Positions 1 through 9,002 are shown, counted from the stretch's first letter. The stretch: DNA of 48,501 bases from Actinomycetota bacterium (GCA_027314515.1 DAHVAR010000121.1:1-48501); one strand, 5' to 3'. Numbers and translations are program-made. The notes: generated by a model not told the origin, from the sequence alone.

Positions 1-68
1 CGGGTGAGGCGGCCGGCCGGCCTGCGGGGGCATGGTGTCCGATGTCAGTCATCGGGGAGGAGCACGGA

Positions 69-1522
69 GTGAGCGTACTTACCGCGGCCGCACCGGCCCG
101 GCGGTTGCCCAGGTACCAGCTTGACAGCGGGCTGGCGCAGCTTACGCCCGCCGAGCGCGAGGCCAGGGGGAAGCACGCGCGTTCGCTGGTGCCGAGGGAT
201 AGCCACGCTATCTTCGAGCCGGCCGGCCGGCCGGACCCCTCGCGCTGCTCGCTGAGCAGGCGGCGTCCCGCCTGCCGGACCTGGTGCCCGTCAGGTATGG
301 CCGGATGGCGGTCTCGCCATTCGCCTTCTTCCGTGGCGCGGCCCTGGTGATGGCGAGCGACCTGGCCGGCACGCCTGTCTCCGGCTTGCCAGTGCAGGCG
401 TGCGGTGACGCGCACTTGTCAAACTTTGGCATCTTCGGGTCTGCCGAGCGCCGGCTCGTGTTCGACGTCAACGACTTCGACGAGACACTGCCCGGACCGT
501 GGGAGTGGGATGTGAAGCGCCTGGCCGCGAGCCTGGAGGTGGCGGCGCGCGGGAACGGGTTCGCGGACAAGGAGCGGCGCAAGATCGTCTCTGGTGCTGT
601 TGGCCGCTACCGGCAGGCGATGCGTTACTTCGCCAGCCAGCCGAACCTCGCGGTCTGGTACGCGCACGCCGACATGGATGTGCTGCTCGCCCAGTTCCAG
701 TCGCAACTGAAGAAGCGGCAGCGCACGACGGTGGCCAAGAGCCTGGCGAAGGCCAGAGCCAGGGACAGCATGCGGGAACTGGGTAAACTGACCCGGCTCG
801 TGGACGGCCGGCCGCGGATCGTGTCCGACCCGCCGCTCATCGTGCCGGCGGATGAGCTGGTACCCCGGCACACCGACCGCGCGGCGCTGCTCGCCGAACT
901 TGGCGACCTGATCACCCAGTTCCGGAGCAGCCTGCAAAACGACCGCCGGTTCCTGCTTGAGCAGTTCGAATTTGCCGACATGGCCCGCAAGGTAGTGGGC
1001 GTGGGCAGCGTTGGGACCAGGTGCTGGATCGTCCTGATGCTCGGCCGGGATGACCGCGACCCGCTGTTCCTGCAGGTCAAGGAGGCCGAACCCGCGGTGC
1101 TGAGCCGGTTCGCCGGGGCCAGCAAGTACGCCAACCAGGGCCAGCGAGTCGTCGCGGGCCAGCGGCTGATGCAGGCAAGCAGCGATATCTTCCTGGGCTG
1201 GCAGCGTGCTGAAGGCAGGGACGGGCAGAGCCGCGACTATTACGTACGCCAGTTGCGCGACTGGAAGTTCTCAGTCGACACCGATGCCATGGCGCCGCCT
1301 GGCCTGCGGATGTACGGCGCACTGTGCGGCTGGGCACTGGCACGCGCGCACGCTTGCTCGGGGGACCGCATTGCCATCGCTGCCTACCTGGGCAGCTCCG
1401 ACGTCTTCGACACCGCGATCACCCAGTTCGCCGCCGCCTATGCCGATCAGAACGACCGTGACTACGCCGCGCTGGTCGCCGTTATCGACTCGGGGCAGAT
1501 ATTTGCCGAGCGAGGGCTGTGA
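69..1522 (+). pseudogene. DUF2252 family protein, frameshifted
   Basis: The product matches DUF2252, a family of kinase-like fold proteins of unknown role. The start (residues like LTPAEREARGKHARSLVPRD) is read in one frame from GTG 69, which has a GGGGAGG ribosome site at 54-60. Translation then has to move to a second frame near 235-238 to give LALLAEQAASRLPDLVP and the long body from about 284 (VPVRYGRMAVSPFAFFRGAA, ACGDAHLSNFG, FDVNDFDET, EWDVKRLAAS). Restoring one C in the run GACCCC at about 234 joins the two frames exactly. So either this is a recent single-base loss in a C run or a sequencing error. If only the second frame is translated, a GTG at 284 would give a 412-residue protein lacking the N-terminus. 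Family assignment is firm; function is not known. Confidence 0.8.
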
Positions 1523-1571
1523 CACCGGTCATTCGACGGCACCGGTCATTCGACGGCACCGGTCATTCGAC
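1523..1571. repeat. 17-bp tandem repeat, about 2.9 copies
   Basis: The unit CACCGGTCATTCGACGG occurs at 1523-1539 and 1540-1556, with a third copy missing its last two bases at 1557-1571. The array begins directly after the DUF2252 stop codon and leads straight into a large inverted repeat. Confidence 0.9.
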
Positions 1572-1639
1572 TTCCTGTTGGTTTGCCGGGCACATAAACG
1601 ACAAATAGCCCAGGATAGCCCGGCAACCCGACAGGAAGT
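1570..1639. terminator. Large imperfect inverted repeat, possible terminator
   Basis: Arms 1570-1591 and 1618-1639 are 22 bp each and pair at 20 of 22 positions, around a 26-base AT-richer loop. It lies just after the DUF2252 gene. There is no T run, so it could be an actinobacterial U-less terminator or the relic of a small palindromic element. Assignment as a terminator is inference. Confidence 0.45.
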
Positions 1640-1796
1640 GGAAGGGCGACACAGCCGGATGCCACTAAGGCTTTAGAGGCGGCGGATGGATTCGCCGCCG
1701 GCCTGGGTAGAAACCACCAGGTGTTCTCCGCGGCGCGCGCGACACGGCGATGGCGGCCGACGGCGAACGAGAATCTCGGCCAAGGAGGCAGGCGTC

Positions 1797-2006
1797 ATGC
1801 AGGCAGTTGTCGGGGACCTGATCCACGTGCACGGCAGCGCGGTGGGTCAGCGCGAGCGCAAGGGCGAGATCGTCGAGGTCCGCGGTGTGGGCGGGGAGCC
1901 GCCGTACCTCGTGCAGTTCGAGGATCATCACGTCGCGCTGATGTTCCCCGGCCCGGATGCCGTGATCGAGCACCCGAGCCGGAAGAAGGCCAAGGGCAAG
2001 GGCTAG
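1797..2006 (+). CDS. DUF1918 domain protein
   Basis: A 69-residue protein with the compact SH3-like DUF1918 pattern: QAVVGDLIHVHG, a central REGEIVEVRG-like strand (here RKGEIVEVRGVGGEPPY), then LVQFEDHHVALMFPGPD and a basic Lys-rich tail. A strong ribosome site AAGGAGG at 1782-1788, 8 bases before ATG 1797, decides this start over longer in-frame options. Family members are small cytosolic proteins of unknown function; the mycobacterial homologue Rv0569 belongs to the DosR dormancy regulon and sits next to nrdZ. Here no DosR-type palindrome is visible upstream, but a dormancy-like island lies 15 kb downstream. Confidence 0.85.
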   Translation: MQAVVGDLIHVHGSAVGQRERKGEIVEVRGVGGEPPYLVQFEDHHVALMFPGPDAVIEHPSRKKAKGKG

Positions 2007-2043
2007 CCGACGGCACGGCGGCCTGGCGCAGGGTATTTAGGGC

Positions 2044-2292
2044 ATGGTTGACGATGCCGCGCGGGAGCGGGCTGTCTATCACGCGCTGAAGGCTGCCGAC
2101 GAAGTTGCCGCGGCACTGCAGGCGCACCTGATTGAAGAGCATGGGGCGGACCTGGAGCGATCGGCCGACGAGGGTCCGGCGACGAACTCGCTCAAGCTGC
2201 TGCGGCAGGCCCGCCAGCGGCTAGGGCACGGGCTGCGCGTCATCGAGGCCGACACGATCGCTGAGTCCGACGAGATCTCGCTGCGCAATTAG
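2044..2292 (+). CDS. Small hypothetical protein
   Basis: An 82-residue reading frame, mostly helical in composition with alternating Ala, Glu and Arg (AADEVAAALQAHLIEEHG, LKLLRQARQRLGHG). It begins 38 bases after the DUF1918 stop with no good ribosome site. I do not recognise a family. Codon use looks genuine (GC-rich third positions), but the opposite strand is also open for part of the length, so it may be a false gene. Confidence 0.45.
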   Translation: MVDDAARERAVYHALKAADEVAAALQAHLIEEHGADLERSADEGPATNSLKLLRQARQRLGHGLRVIEADTIAESDEISLRN

Positions 2293-2440
2293 CGGTCCGG
2301 GCAGCCGGTTGCGGCTCTGGCCTAGCGCCGGATGCAGCGGCGGATGGAAACGGCAGCCAGACCGCGAGCCGGCGGCGGAAGCCAGCATGACGCTTTCGTC
2401 ACGTTGCTCGTCACCGGCGATCGGCGGCCGCGCAGCCGCG

Positions 2441-2555
2441 TGCGGCGGGAGTGCCCGTGCTCCAGGCGCCTCACGAGACCGGCATCAACAACCGCAACGC
2501 CTTGCTCAGCGATCCGGACGGGAATCTCGTGGAGATCGTCGCCAAGAGGTCATGA
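2441..2555 (+). pseudogene. C-terminal remnant of a VOC/glyoxalase-family gene
   Basis: Reading in the frame ending at TGA 2553-2555 gives AAGVPVLQAPHET, then NNRNALLSDPDGNLVEIV. This is the hallmark last strand of vicinal-oxygen-chelate proteins (F-x-DPDGN-x-VE, with the metal-ligand Glu). No matching N-terminal half is found upstream in any frame, so this is the tail of a degraded gene. Its last bases overlap the end of the convergent serine hydrolase gene. Confidence 0.65.
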
Positions 2556-3515
2556 CGCGCCAGGGGCGGTCAGCCAGCCCGGCCTTACTGGCACCGGACC
2601 GGGCCCTGGCCACCAGCGCGCGAGGATGACCGCGCCCAGCCGGCCGAGAATCTCGTTGCCTTCGGCCAGCGCCGTCATCGTCCGGTCGGCGAGCCGGTCG
2701 GCGGCCGCGCAGTACGCCACCGTGCCGCCGTCGCCGGGCAGGTAGAGCAGCCCAGTCTCCACCCGGCAGCCGCCGACGCTGCCCGTCTTGCTGGCAACGG
2801 CCGGCCCGTCCGGACCCGGCTCGTCCGGGGGATCGGCGACATCAAGATAGGCGCGGGGAACGAGGGACTGGGACTGCTGATGGCGCAGCGTAGAGATCAT
2901 CTCTGCCGATGCCTCGGGGTCGACGACCGTGCCGGCGTGCAGGTCGGCGAGCAGACGGCACAACTCGGCCGGGGTCGCGGTGCCGAGCGGTTCTGAACTC
3001 AGCACTGACGGCTGCGGGCTGGCCACCACCAGCGGGGGAGGGGCATAGCCGATCTTGTGGTTCAGCCGGATGCGGTGGTAGCCGAGTGCGTCCAGTCCCT
3101 CGTTGACGGCGCCGGGGCCGCCGAGCATGTCGATCAGCATGTTCGTAGCGGTGTTGTCCGATACCACGATCATGAGCGTGCACAGGTCCGCGACGGTGCA
3201 GCGCAGGCCGGGCCGGAGGATGCTCAGCACGCCCGATCCGCCGGCCAGGTCGGCCTGCCGGGTGACAACCGCGGCGTCGAGATCAATCCGGCCGAGCCGG
3301 CGCTGTCGCATGATCTCCGCGTAGATGGCCACCTTCACCGCGCTCGCGGTACCGATCGGCTCATCGGGGTTGCAGGCGACCTGCTCGCCGCTCTCCAGGT
3401 GCCGGGCGAGCAGGCCGACGTGGCCGCCGGAGGCTGCGGCAAGCCGCGCGACCGCAGCCACCGTCTGGCTGGCCACGTCCTGATCGAGGCTGGTGACCAG
3501 CTCAGCCGCGGTCAC
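2550..3515 (-). CDS. Class A beta-lactamase-like serine hydrolase, cytosolic
   Basis: A 321-residue penicillin-recognising serine hydrolase. The three family motifs are present: S-x-x-K (Ser58-Ala-Val-Lys61), SDN at 119-121 (VVSDNTATN) and a late KTG triad (SKTGSVGG). The Glu of the class A omega loop is not obvious, so it may be a D-peptide amidase or esterase rather than a resistance enzyme. There is no signal peptide, which fits action on imported peptides. GTG 3515 is chosen because it overlaps the stop of the upstream deacylase gene by four bases (GTGA), implying translational coupling. It is the last gene of the minus-strand peptide operon. A longer open frame extends upstream but is only the shadow of the deacylase gene. 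Confidence 0.85.
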   Translation of the reverse strand: MTAAELVTSLDQDVASQTVAAVARLAAASGGHVGLLARHLESGEQVACNPDEPIGTASAVKVAIYAEIMRQRRLGRIDLDAAVVTRQADLAGGSGVLSILRPGLRCTVADLCTLMIVVSDNTATNMLIDMLGGPGAVNEGLDALGYHRIRLNHKIGYAPPPLVVASPQPSVLSSEPLGTATPAELCRLLADLHAGTVVDPEASAEMISTLRHQQSQSLVPRAYLDVADPPDEPGPDGPAVASKTGSVGGCRVETGLLYLPGDGGTVAYCAAADRLADRTMTALAEGNEILGRLGAVILARWWPGPGPVPVRPGWLTAPGAS

Positions 3516-5143
3516 GGCCGAGCCCCCGGCCCGGCCAGCGCGCGGCCGGGAAGCTCGCCGGTGAACGCGCCGCCGGAGATGGTGATCTTGCCATTGACCA
3601 GGACGTGGCTGACGCCTGCCGACAGCTGATGCGGGTCGGCGAACGTAGCACGGTCGGTGATGGCATCCGGGTCGAACACCACGACGTCGGCGAAGTAGCC
3701 TTCGCGCAGCAAGCCCCGCTGCCGCAGGCCCAGGGTTGCCGCGGGAAGCCCGCTCATCCGGTGAATCGCGTCCGCGAGGGTCAGCACCTTCTCCGCCCTG
3801 ACGTAGTGGCCAAGCACCCTGGCGAAGCTGCCGTAAGCCCTGGGATGGGTGGGTGCCTGAAGAAACGCGCCCTCCGGCGCCATCGACGCCCCGTCCGAGC
3901 TGATGGCAACCCAGGGCCGCCGCAGCGCCTGACGGAGGTTGTCCTCTGACATCGAGAAGAACGCGGTTCCCACTCGTGACCGGTCGGATGCGATGAGGTC
4001 GAGCGCCGTGTCGATCGGATCGGCGCCCCGCTCGGCTGCGATATCGGCCAGCGTCCGGCCCTGGCAATGCCGGTTCTCGTCCTTGGTGACCTGCAGGATG
4101 AGCACGCTCTCCGCCTCGGTCACGTCGCCCCAGCGGTGCGAGCCCTGCAGTTCTGCGCGGATCTGGCCGCGTACCTGCGGGTCGGCGAGCCGGTCGTACA
4201 GAGCCGCTGACCCGCCCTCGTGATAGCGGTCCGGAATGATGCTGGTCAGGCCCGTTGAGCTGGCCGGGTAGGGGTAGACGTCGGCGGTCACCGGCTCTCC
4301 CGCCGCGCGCGCCTGCTCCAGCAGGTCGATGGCGCCGGCCATCTTGTCCCAGTGCGGCCGGCCGGCCGCCTTCAGATGGAAGAGCTCGCCGCGCAGCCCC
4401 GCGTCCCGGCAGATCGCCAGGAACTCGCCGATGGCCTCGTGCAGATTCTCGCCCTCGCTCCGGATGTGCGAGGCGTAGCAGCCGTTGTACTGCGCCGCGA
4501 CCGCGCACAGCTCGGTGATCTCGGCTGTCGCCGCATAGCTTCCGGGCGGGTAGATCAGTGCCGTCGCGATCCCGAGCGCGCCGTCTGCCATTTCCTCCGC
4601 GACGATGGCTCGCATCCGGTCCAGTTCCGCGGCGGTGGCTGGCCGGTCGTCATATCCGACGCCGTTGATCCGCAGCGTGCCGCCGCCGATGAACGACGCC
4701 ACGTTCTGCGAGCTGCCCCGGCTCTCGACGTGCCGGAGGTACTCCGACAGCCGCGTCCAGCTCACCTCGTAGCTCAGGCCGTCCTTGCTGTCCTGCAGCT
4801 CAGCCTTCACTCGGGGGGTCAGCGGGCCCATCGAGCTGCCCTCGCCGAACACTTCCGTGGTCACTCCCTGAGTCAGCTCACCCAGCGACCTCGGGTCATG
4901 CAAGATCGACAGGGGGGAGTGGCTGAGGATGTTGATGAAGCCAGGGCAGACCGCTTTCCCGGTCGCGTCGATGACGACGGCGGCTTCCGGCGGGCTGCCG
5001 CCGGCTCCCGCGCGGCTGGTTCCGTGCTCGTCGCGCGGGCGGATCTGCATCACCCGGTCGGCGGCAATGGCGACGTCGGCGCGGACGGGGTCCGCGCCGC
5101 TGCCGTCATGGACCTCGCCACCGGAGATGAGGACATCGAACAT
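3512..5143 (-). CDS. N-acyl-D-amino-acid deacylase family amidohydrolase
   Basis: A 543-residue amidohydrolase of the D-aminoacylase group, expected to hydrolyse N-acyl-D-amino acids or related D-configured amides. Visible landmarks are an N-terminal beta-sandwich (FDVLISGGEVHDGSG), PGFIN, GVTTEVFGEG, ASHIRSEGE, HLKAAG and the late ISSDGA region with the catalytic Asp, ending in a second sandwich strand (DVVVFDPD). The first His of the usual H-x-H pair is Leu73 (His75 remains), and the metal Cys of D-aminoacylases is replaced by Glu101. The protein therefore belongs to a variant branch whose substrate is less certain. The start at ATG 5143 is supported by AAGGAG seven bases upstream; a longer frame to 5245 lacks this. 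It is coupled to the serine hydrolase downstream. Confidence 0.88.
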   Translation of the reverse strand: MFDVLISGGEVHDGSGADPVRADVAIAADRVMQIRPRDEHGTSRAGAGGSPPEAAVVIDATGKAVCPGFINILSHSPLSILHDPRSLGELTQGVTTEVFGEGSSMGPLTPRVKAELQDSKDGLSYEVSWTRLSEYLRHVESRGSSQNVASFIGGGTLRINGVGYDDRPATAAELDRMRAIVAEEMADGALGIATALIYPPGSYAATAEITELCAVAAQYNGCYASHIRSEGENLHEAIGEFLAICRDAGLRGELFHLKAAGRPHWDKMAGAIDLLEQARAAGEPVTADVYPYPASSTGLTSIIPDRYHEGGSAALYDRLADPQVRGQIRAELQGSHRWGDVTEAESVLILQVTKDENRHCQGRTLADIAAERGADPIDTALDLIASDRSRVGTAFFSMSEDNLRQALRRPWVAISSDGASMAPEGAFLQAPTHPRAYGSFARVLGHYVRAEKVLTLADAIHRMSGLPAATLGLRQRGLLREGYFADVVVFDPDAITDRATFADPHQLSAGVSHVLVNGKITISGGAFTGELPGRALAGPGARP

Positions 5144-5201
5144 CGCGAGACTCCTTGTCTCCCTGCGGGACTGGACTAGGTGAGCCAGGGCAGATCGATA
5201 G

Positions 5202-6116
5202 CTAGCGGGGCCGCATGCGCGAGTCGAAGACATCGCGCAGCGCATCGCCCACCGCGTTGAAGGCCATGACGGTCGCCACGATTGCGATGCCGGGCGGATA
5301 GATCACCCACCAGTCGCCGGCGTAGACGTAGTTGATGCCCGTCGAGAGCATGCCGCCCCAGTTGGCAGCGGGTGGCGGGATGCCGAGACCGAGGTATGAC
5401 AGCCCGGCCAGGACAAGGATCGCATCGGCCACCTGGAACGTGGCGTTCACCGTGATCGTGCCGATCGTGTTCGGGATGATATGCCGGGCGATCATCCGGA
5501 TCCTGCTGCCGCCCATCACCCGGACCGCCTGGACGTACTCCCTGGTGCGCAGCGACAACGTCTCGGCTCGCACCAGGCGCGCCGGTACCAGCCAGGCAAC
5601 CAGCCCGATGATCAGGATGAGCAGGACGGGGCTGGCCTGGTACACGCTGAACAGGTAGATCAGCAGGAACAGGGTCGGGATGGCCAGCAGCGCGTCGACG
5701 ATCCGCATCATCAGCCCGTCGACAAGGCCGCCGACGAAGCCCGACACCGCGCCGTAGCCGACGCCGATGAAAGTTGCGACAATGGCTGCGGCGACGCCAA
5801 CCTCGAGCGAGGTCTGACCGCCCAGCATCAGCCGCCCGAGTTCGTCGTAGCCCTCGTTGTCGGTCCCGAGCGGATGCGCCGCGCTCGGCGGATGCAGTGC
5901 GGCGGGCAGGTCGGTGGAGATCTGGTTCGAGTGGTAGAAGAACGGGCCGGCAAACGAGAAGATCACCATGATGACGATGACCGCCAGCCCGGCCATGGCC
6001 CCCTTATTGGCGGCCATGGTGTAGGCGGCAGCACGTAGCGGGCTGATGGCCTTGGCCCGACCATCGTCTGCGGGCCGGTCTGCCTGCACGCCCGCGCCGA
6101 TGACGGCATCAGCCAC
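5202..6116 (-). CDS. Peptide ABC transporter permease, DppC type
   Basis: A 304-residue inner-membrane permease of the oligopeptide/nickel family. It has a cytoplasmic N-terminus, a first membrane segment (LAVIVIMVIFSFAGPFF), the DppC extracytoplasmic motif HPLGTDNEGYDELGRLM, and an EAA loop (EYVQAVRVMGGSRIRMIARHIIPN). The end is typical (YPPGIAIVATVMAFNAVGDALRDVFDSR). Start GTG 6116 lies two bases past the dppB stop, with GGAGAGG seven bases before it. It pairs with the DppB-type permease upstream. Confidence 0.92.
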   Translation of the reverse strand: MADAVIGAGVQADRPADDGRAKAISPLRAAAYTMAANKGAMAGLAVIVIMVIFSFAGPFFYHSNQISTDLPAALHPPSAAHPLGTDNEGYDELGRLMLGGQTSLEVGVAAAIVATFIGVGYGAVSGFVGGLVDGLMMRIVDALLAIPTLFLLIYLFSVYQASPVLLILIIGLVAWLVPARLVRAETLSLRTREYVQAVRVMGGSRIRMIARHIIPNTIGTITVNATFQVADAILVLAGLSYLGLGIPPPAANWGGMLSTGINYVYAGDWWVIYPPGIAIVATVMAFNAVGDALRDVFDSRMRPR

Positions 6117-6118
6117 GG

Positions 6119-7069
6119 CTACGCCTCTCCATAGCGGACCCGCGGGTCCATGACCGCGTACAGCAGGTCTGCCAGCAGCGATCCGGCCACGGTGGCGATG
6201 GCCACGATGATGGTGATGCCGAGCATGACCGCGTAATCCTGGGACAGCGCCGAGTTCCAGAACAGCAGCCCGATTCCCGGGTAGTTGAACACCGTCTCGG
6301 TGATCAGCGCCCCGCTGAGGATGCCGGGCAGGCTCAGCCCGATGAGGGTGATGATCGGCGCCAGCGCGTTGCGGAACACATGCCGGTAGAGCACGCCCCG
6401 GCGCGAGGCACCCTTGGCTCGCGCCGTGCGCACGTAGTCTTCGGCCAGGTTGTCCAGCAGTGAGGAGCGCAGGTACCGGCTGAACGACGCGACGCTGCCG
6501 AGCGCCAGTGTTGCCACTGGCAGCACCAAGCCAAGCGGATGCGTCAGGATCTCCCCGACGCCGCCTTGCGGTGCCGTGGGCGGGAAGAGCCGCAGCTTCT
6601 CCGCGAACAGCAGGATCAGCATCAGGCCGAGCCAGAACTCCGGCATTGAGTACAGCGCGAACGCGGTACCGGTGATGGCGTAGTCGACGGGCTTGTTCCG
6701 GCGGACGGCCTGCGTGATCGCGACCGGCACGCACAGTACCAGCGCGACCACGACGGCCAGGCCCACCAGGATCACCGTCGCCGGCAACCGCTCGCTCAGC
6801 AGCGACGCCACGCTCTGGTTGAGCTGATACGAGAAGCCCAGGTTCAGGTGCAGCAACCGGTCGATGTAGTCGAAATACTGAATCGGCAGCGACCTGTTGT
6901 ACCCGTTCTGGATATCGAAGGCGCGCAGCTGAGCCGGGCTGGCGTGGATGCCCAGTATCGCGCGGGCGGGATTGCCCGGCATGATATGGGCTTCGATGAA
7001 GGTCAGGAAAGAGACCAGCACCACCACGACCAGCCCTTGGACGCAGCGTCGTGCGACGTACGCGATCAC
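6119..7069 (-). CDS. Peptide ABC transporter permease, DppB type
   Basis: A 316-residue permease with six predicted membrane segments, beginning with the standard DppB signature (YVARRC at the start, PGNPARAILG after the first helix). It has an EAA loop (DYVRTARAKGASRRGVLYRHVFRNAL) and the ending LLYAVMDPRVRYG. It follows the solute-binding gene by 14 bases and precedes dppC by two, so all three are one transcript. No DppD/DppF-type ATPase gene is present in the window, so energy must come from ATPases encoded elsewhere. Confidence 0.93.
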   Translation of the reverse strand: MIAYVARRCVQGLVVVVLVSFLTFIEAHIMPGNPARAILGIHASPAQLRAFDIQNGYNRSLPIQYFDYIDRLLHLNLGFSYQLNQSVASLLSERLPATVILVGLAVVVALVLCVPVAITQAVRRNKPVDYAITGTAFALYSMPEFWLGLMLILLFAEKLRLFPPTAPQGGVGEILTHPLGLVLPVATLALGSVASFSRYLRSSLLDNLAEDYVRTARAKGASRRGVLYRHVFRNALAPIITLIGLSLPGILSGALITETVFNYPGIGLLFWNSALSQDYAVMLGITIIVAIATVAGSLLADLLYAVMDPRVRYGEA

Positions 7070-7083
7070 CGTGCTATTCCCCG

Positions 7084-8970
7084 TTACTTCCCGAAGTGCC
7101 AGTACTCAGGGAAGGTGTCCGCGAACGGGTTCTCCTGATCGGCGGTGTAGCCCTGCAGGCTCTTGAGCACTACCGAGTCGTTGCCCTGCTCCCAGGGAAT
7201 GAAGATGGTCGGCAGTTCCTTGGCCACGTAGTTCTCGTAGGTCGTGAACGCCTGCGGGTTCGAGCTGTACTCGGTAGCGGCAACCAGGTTGTTGATCTTC
7301 GTACCGACCGGGGCCGGCATCCCTGTGGTGTCGGTCGTGAAGATGCCCTGTCCGGTCGGGTACTGGCTCATGGTCCAGCCACCCCAGGTGCCAGCCTGCC
7401 AGCCGCACGCCGCGGTACCGGTCTTGCACACCGAGATCTCGGAGGTGACCTGGTTGAACTGGCCCGAGTTCAGGGTCATCGCGACGCCGGCCGAGCGAGC
7501 CGACGACTGCCAGGACTCCATCATGACGGCGAACCCAGGGTCGCCGCTCGGGTAGAGAACCTTGAGCGCCAGTGCCTGGCCGGCGGCGATCCCGGCACCG
7601 CACTCGGTCGGCCCGCTGCCGGGCCGCGCACAGGTGTCGGTGCCGCCGGGGTGGACAGCCCAGCCGTGTGAGGTGAGCAGTTGCTTGGCGGCGGTCACGC
7701 TGTAGGGGTAGGGGTTCGAGGTCTCGTACGAGGTTGTATACGGGCTGGACGGCGCCAGCGGGACCGGTCCGTAGCTCGGGTTGCCCGCGCCGTGCAGGGC
7801 ATACTGCACGTCCTGCGGCTGGTTGACCAGCTCCTGCAGCGCCTGCCGGATGTAGAGCTGACGGAACAGCGCGCCGTCGGCGCTGTTGTTGTAGTTGAGG
7901 TAGACGTTATTGAGTCCGTAGGTGAGCGACCTGAAGACGCGGTAACCCTCGCTTTCCAGCGTGCTGGTCTGGCTCAGGTCCGCGGTCGGGATGGTCCCGG
8001 TGGTCAGGCCGGTCTGGGCGAGCAGTGCGTTGAACTCCGCGGTGTCGGACGTGAACGGGCGCTCGATGAACTCGGTCAGCGTCGGCTTGACCGGCCCCGA
8101 GTAGCGCTTGTTGGCCACGAACACGATGTCGCCGCGGGTCGAGAACGACTTGAGCTTCCAGGGTCCGTCCACTACCTGCCACAGCGGGTTCGTGCCGTAG
8201 TTATTGAGCTGGGTGGACTGGCCGAACAGGTACTTGTAGACGGCGACCGCGCCGGCCGTGGTCTCGTCGTAGTTGCCGACCTTCTGGGTCGCGGACGTCT
8301 TGTCCCAGGCCTGCTGCGGGAGCGGCGTAAGCAGCGCCAGTTCGTTGGTGTTGAACCAGAGCGGTGAGTAGGACCTGGTCAGCGTCAGCCTTATCTCGGT
8401 CGGGCTGACCACCTGGAACGTCTTGACGTTGTCGGGGAAGGCGCCGGCAGTGTATGCGCCGTAGCTGGTCTTGTTCGCCTTGATCAGGTTGTACTCGAAT
8501 TGCACGTCCCTGGCCGTCACCGGCGTGCCGTCCGACCAGAGGTACTTCTTCATGGTGATGGTGACGACCGTGTCGTTGTTGCTGTAGACCGGGGCGTTGG
8601 CAAGGCTGACCTGGCTGTAGAGGCCGAACTCATTGCCCGGCTGGCCGCCGTACCAGAGCAGCGGCCGGTACATGAGCCACTCGAAGTCCTGCTCGTTGAC
8701 GACGGTGTACTGGGCGCCGGTGAAGATCGGGAAGATCTGATCAGGTGTGCTGCCCGCGCTCATGGGGACGATGGCGGTGGTCTGCGCGGCCGTGGCGGGT
8801 GCGCCGGAACCGGCGGAGGAGCACGCGGTGATCACCGTGGCGCCGAGCGCGATCAGCCCGAGGATGCCTGCGCTCTTTGCCCGTGCCCGGCGCGCGCCGG
8901 CCTGGCCTGGCCGACGCGGATCCGGCTCTGCTGCCGGGTCCGGGGGGCGACGATTCATGACGCGATGCAT
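7084..8970 (-). CDS. Peptide-binding lipoprotein, SBP family 5
   Basis: A 628-residue extracellular solute-binding protein of the DppA/OppA family. An Arg-rich N-terminus is followed by a hydrophobic segment (GILGLIALGATVI) and a lipobox I-T-A-C with Cys50, so it is a membrane-anchored lipoprotein. The body shows family-5 features (DGTPVTARDVQFEYN, SPTEIRLTLTRSYSP, ending PEYWHFGK). ATG 8970 is chosen because AAAGGA precedes it by about eight bases. It heads the transporter genes and has its own promoter-like element near 9129-9158 plus a structured leader of about 150 bases. Peptides containing D-residues are the likely cargo, judged from the neighbours. Confidence 0.92.
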   Translation of the reverse strand: MHRVMNRRPPDPAAEPDPRRPGQAGARRARAKSAGILGLIALGATVITACSSAGSGAPATAAQTTAIVPMSAGSTPDQIFPIFTGAQYTVVNEQDFEWLMYRPLLWYGGQPGNEFGLYSQVSLANAPVYSNNDTVVTITMKKYLWSDGTPVTARDVQFEYNLIKANKTSYGAYTAGAFPDNVKTFQVVSPTEIRLTLTRSYSPLWFNTNELALLTPLPQQAWDKTSATQKVGNYDETTAGAVAVYKYLFGQSTQLNNYGTNPLWQVVDGPWKLKSFSTRGDIVFVANKRYSGPVKPTLTEFIERPFTSDTAEFNALLAQTGLTTGTIPTADLSQTSTLESEGYRVFRSLTYGLNNVYLNYNNSADGALFRQLYIRQALQELVNQPQDVQYALHGAGNPSYGPVPLAPSSPYTTSYETSNPYPYSVTAAKQLLTSHGWAVHPGGTDTCARPGSGPTECGAGIAAGQALALKVLYPSGDPGFAVMMESWQSSARSAGVAMTLNSGQFNQVTSEISVCKTGTAACGWQAGTWGGWTMSQYPTGQGIFTTDTTGMPAPVGTKINNLVAATEYSSNPQAFTTYENYVAKELPTIFIPWEQGNDSVVLKSLQGYTADQENPFADTFPEYWHFGK

Positions 8971-9002
8971 GGCGGGGGTCCTTTCATCAGTCGCGGCAGC
9001 GC

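Noticed and set aside
2550-4508. A 652-codon minus-strand open frame
   Set aside because: Its second half is the serine hydrolase starting at 3515; the first half is an out-of-frame shadow of the deacylase gene with Arg/Gly/Pro-rich nonsense.
5202-6734. A 510-codon minus-strand open frame as a single protein
   Set aside because: Only the part from 6116 matches DppC; the rest is a shadow of the DppB gene.
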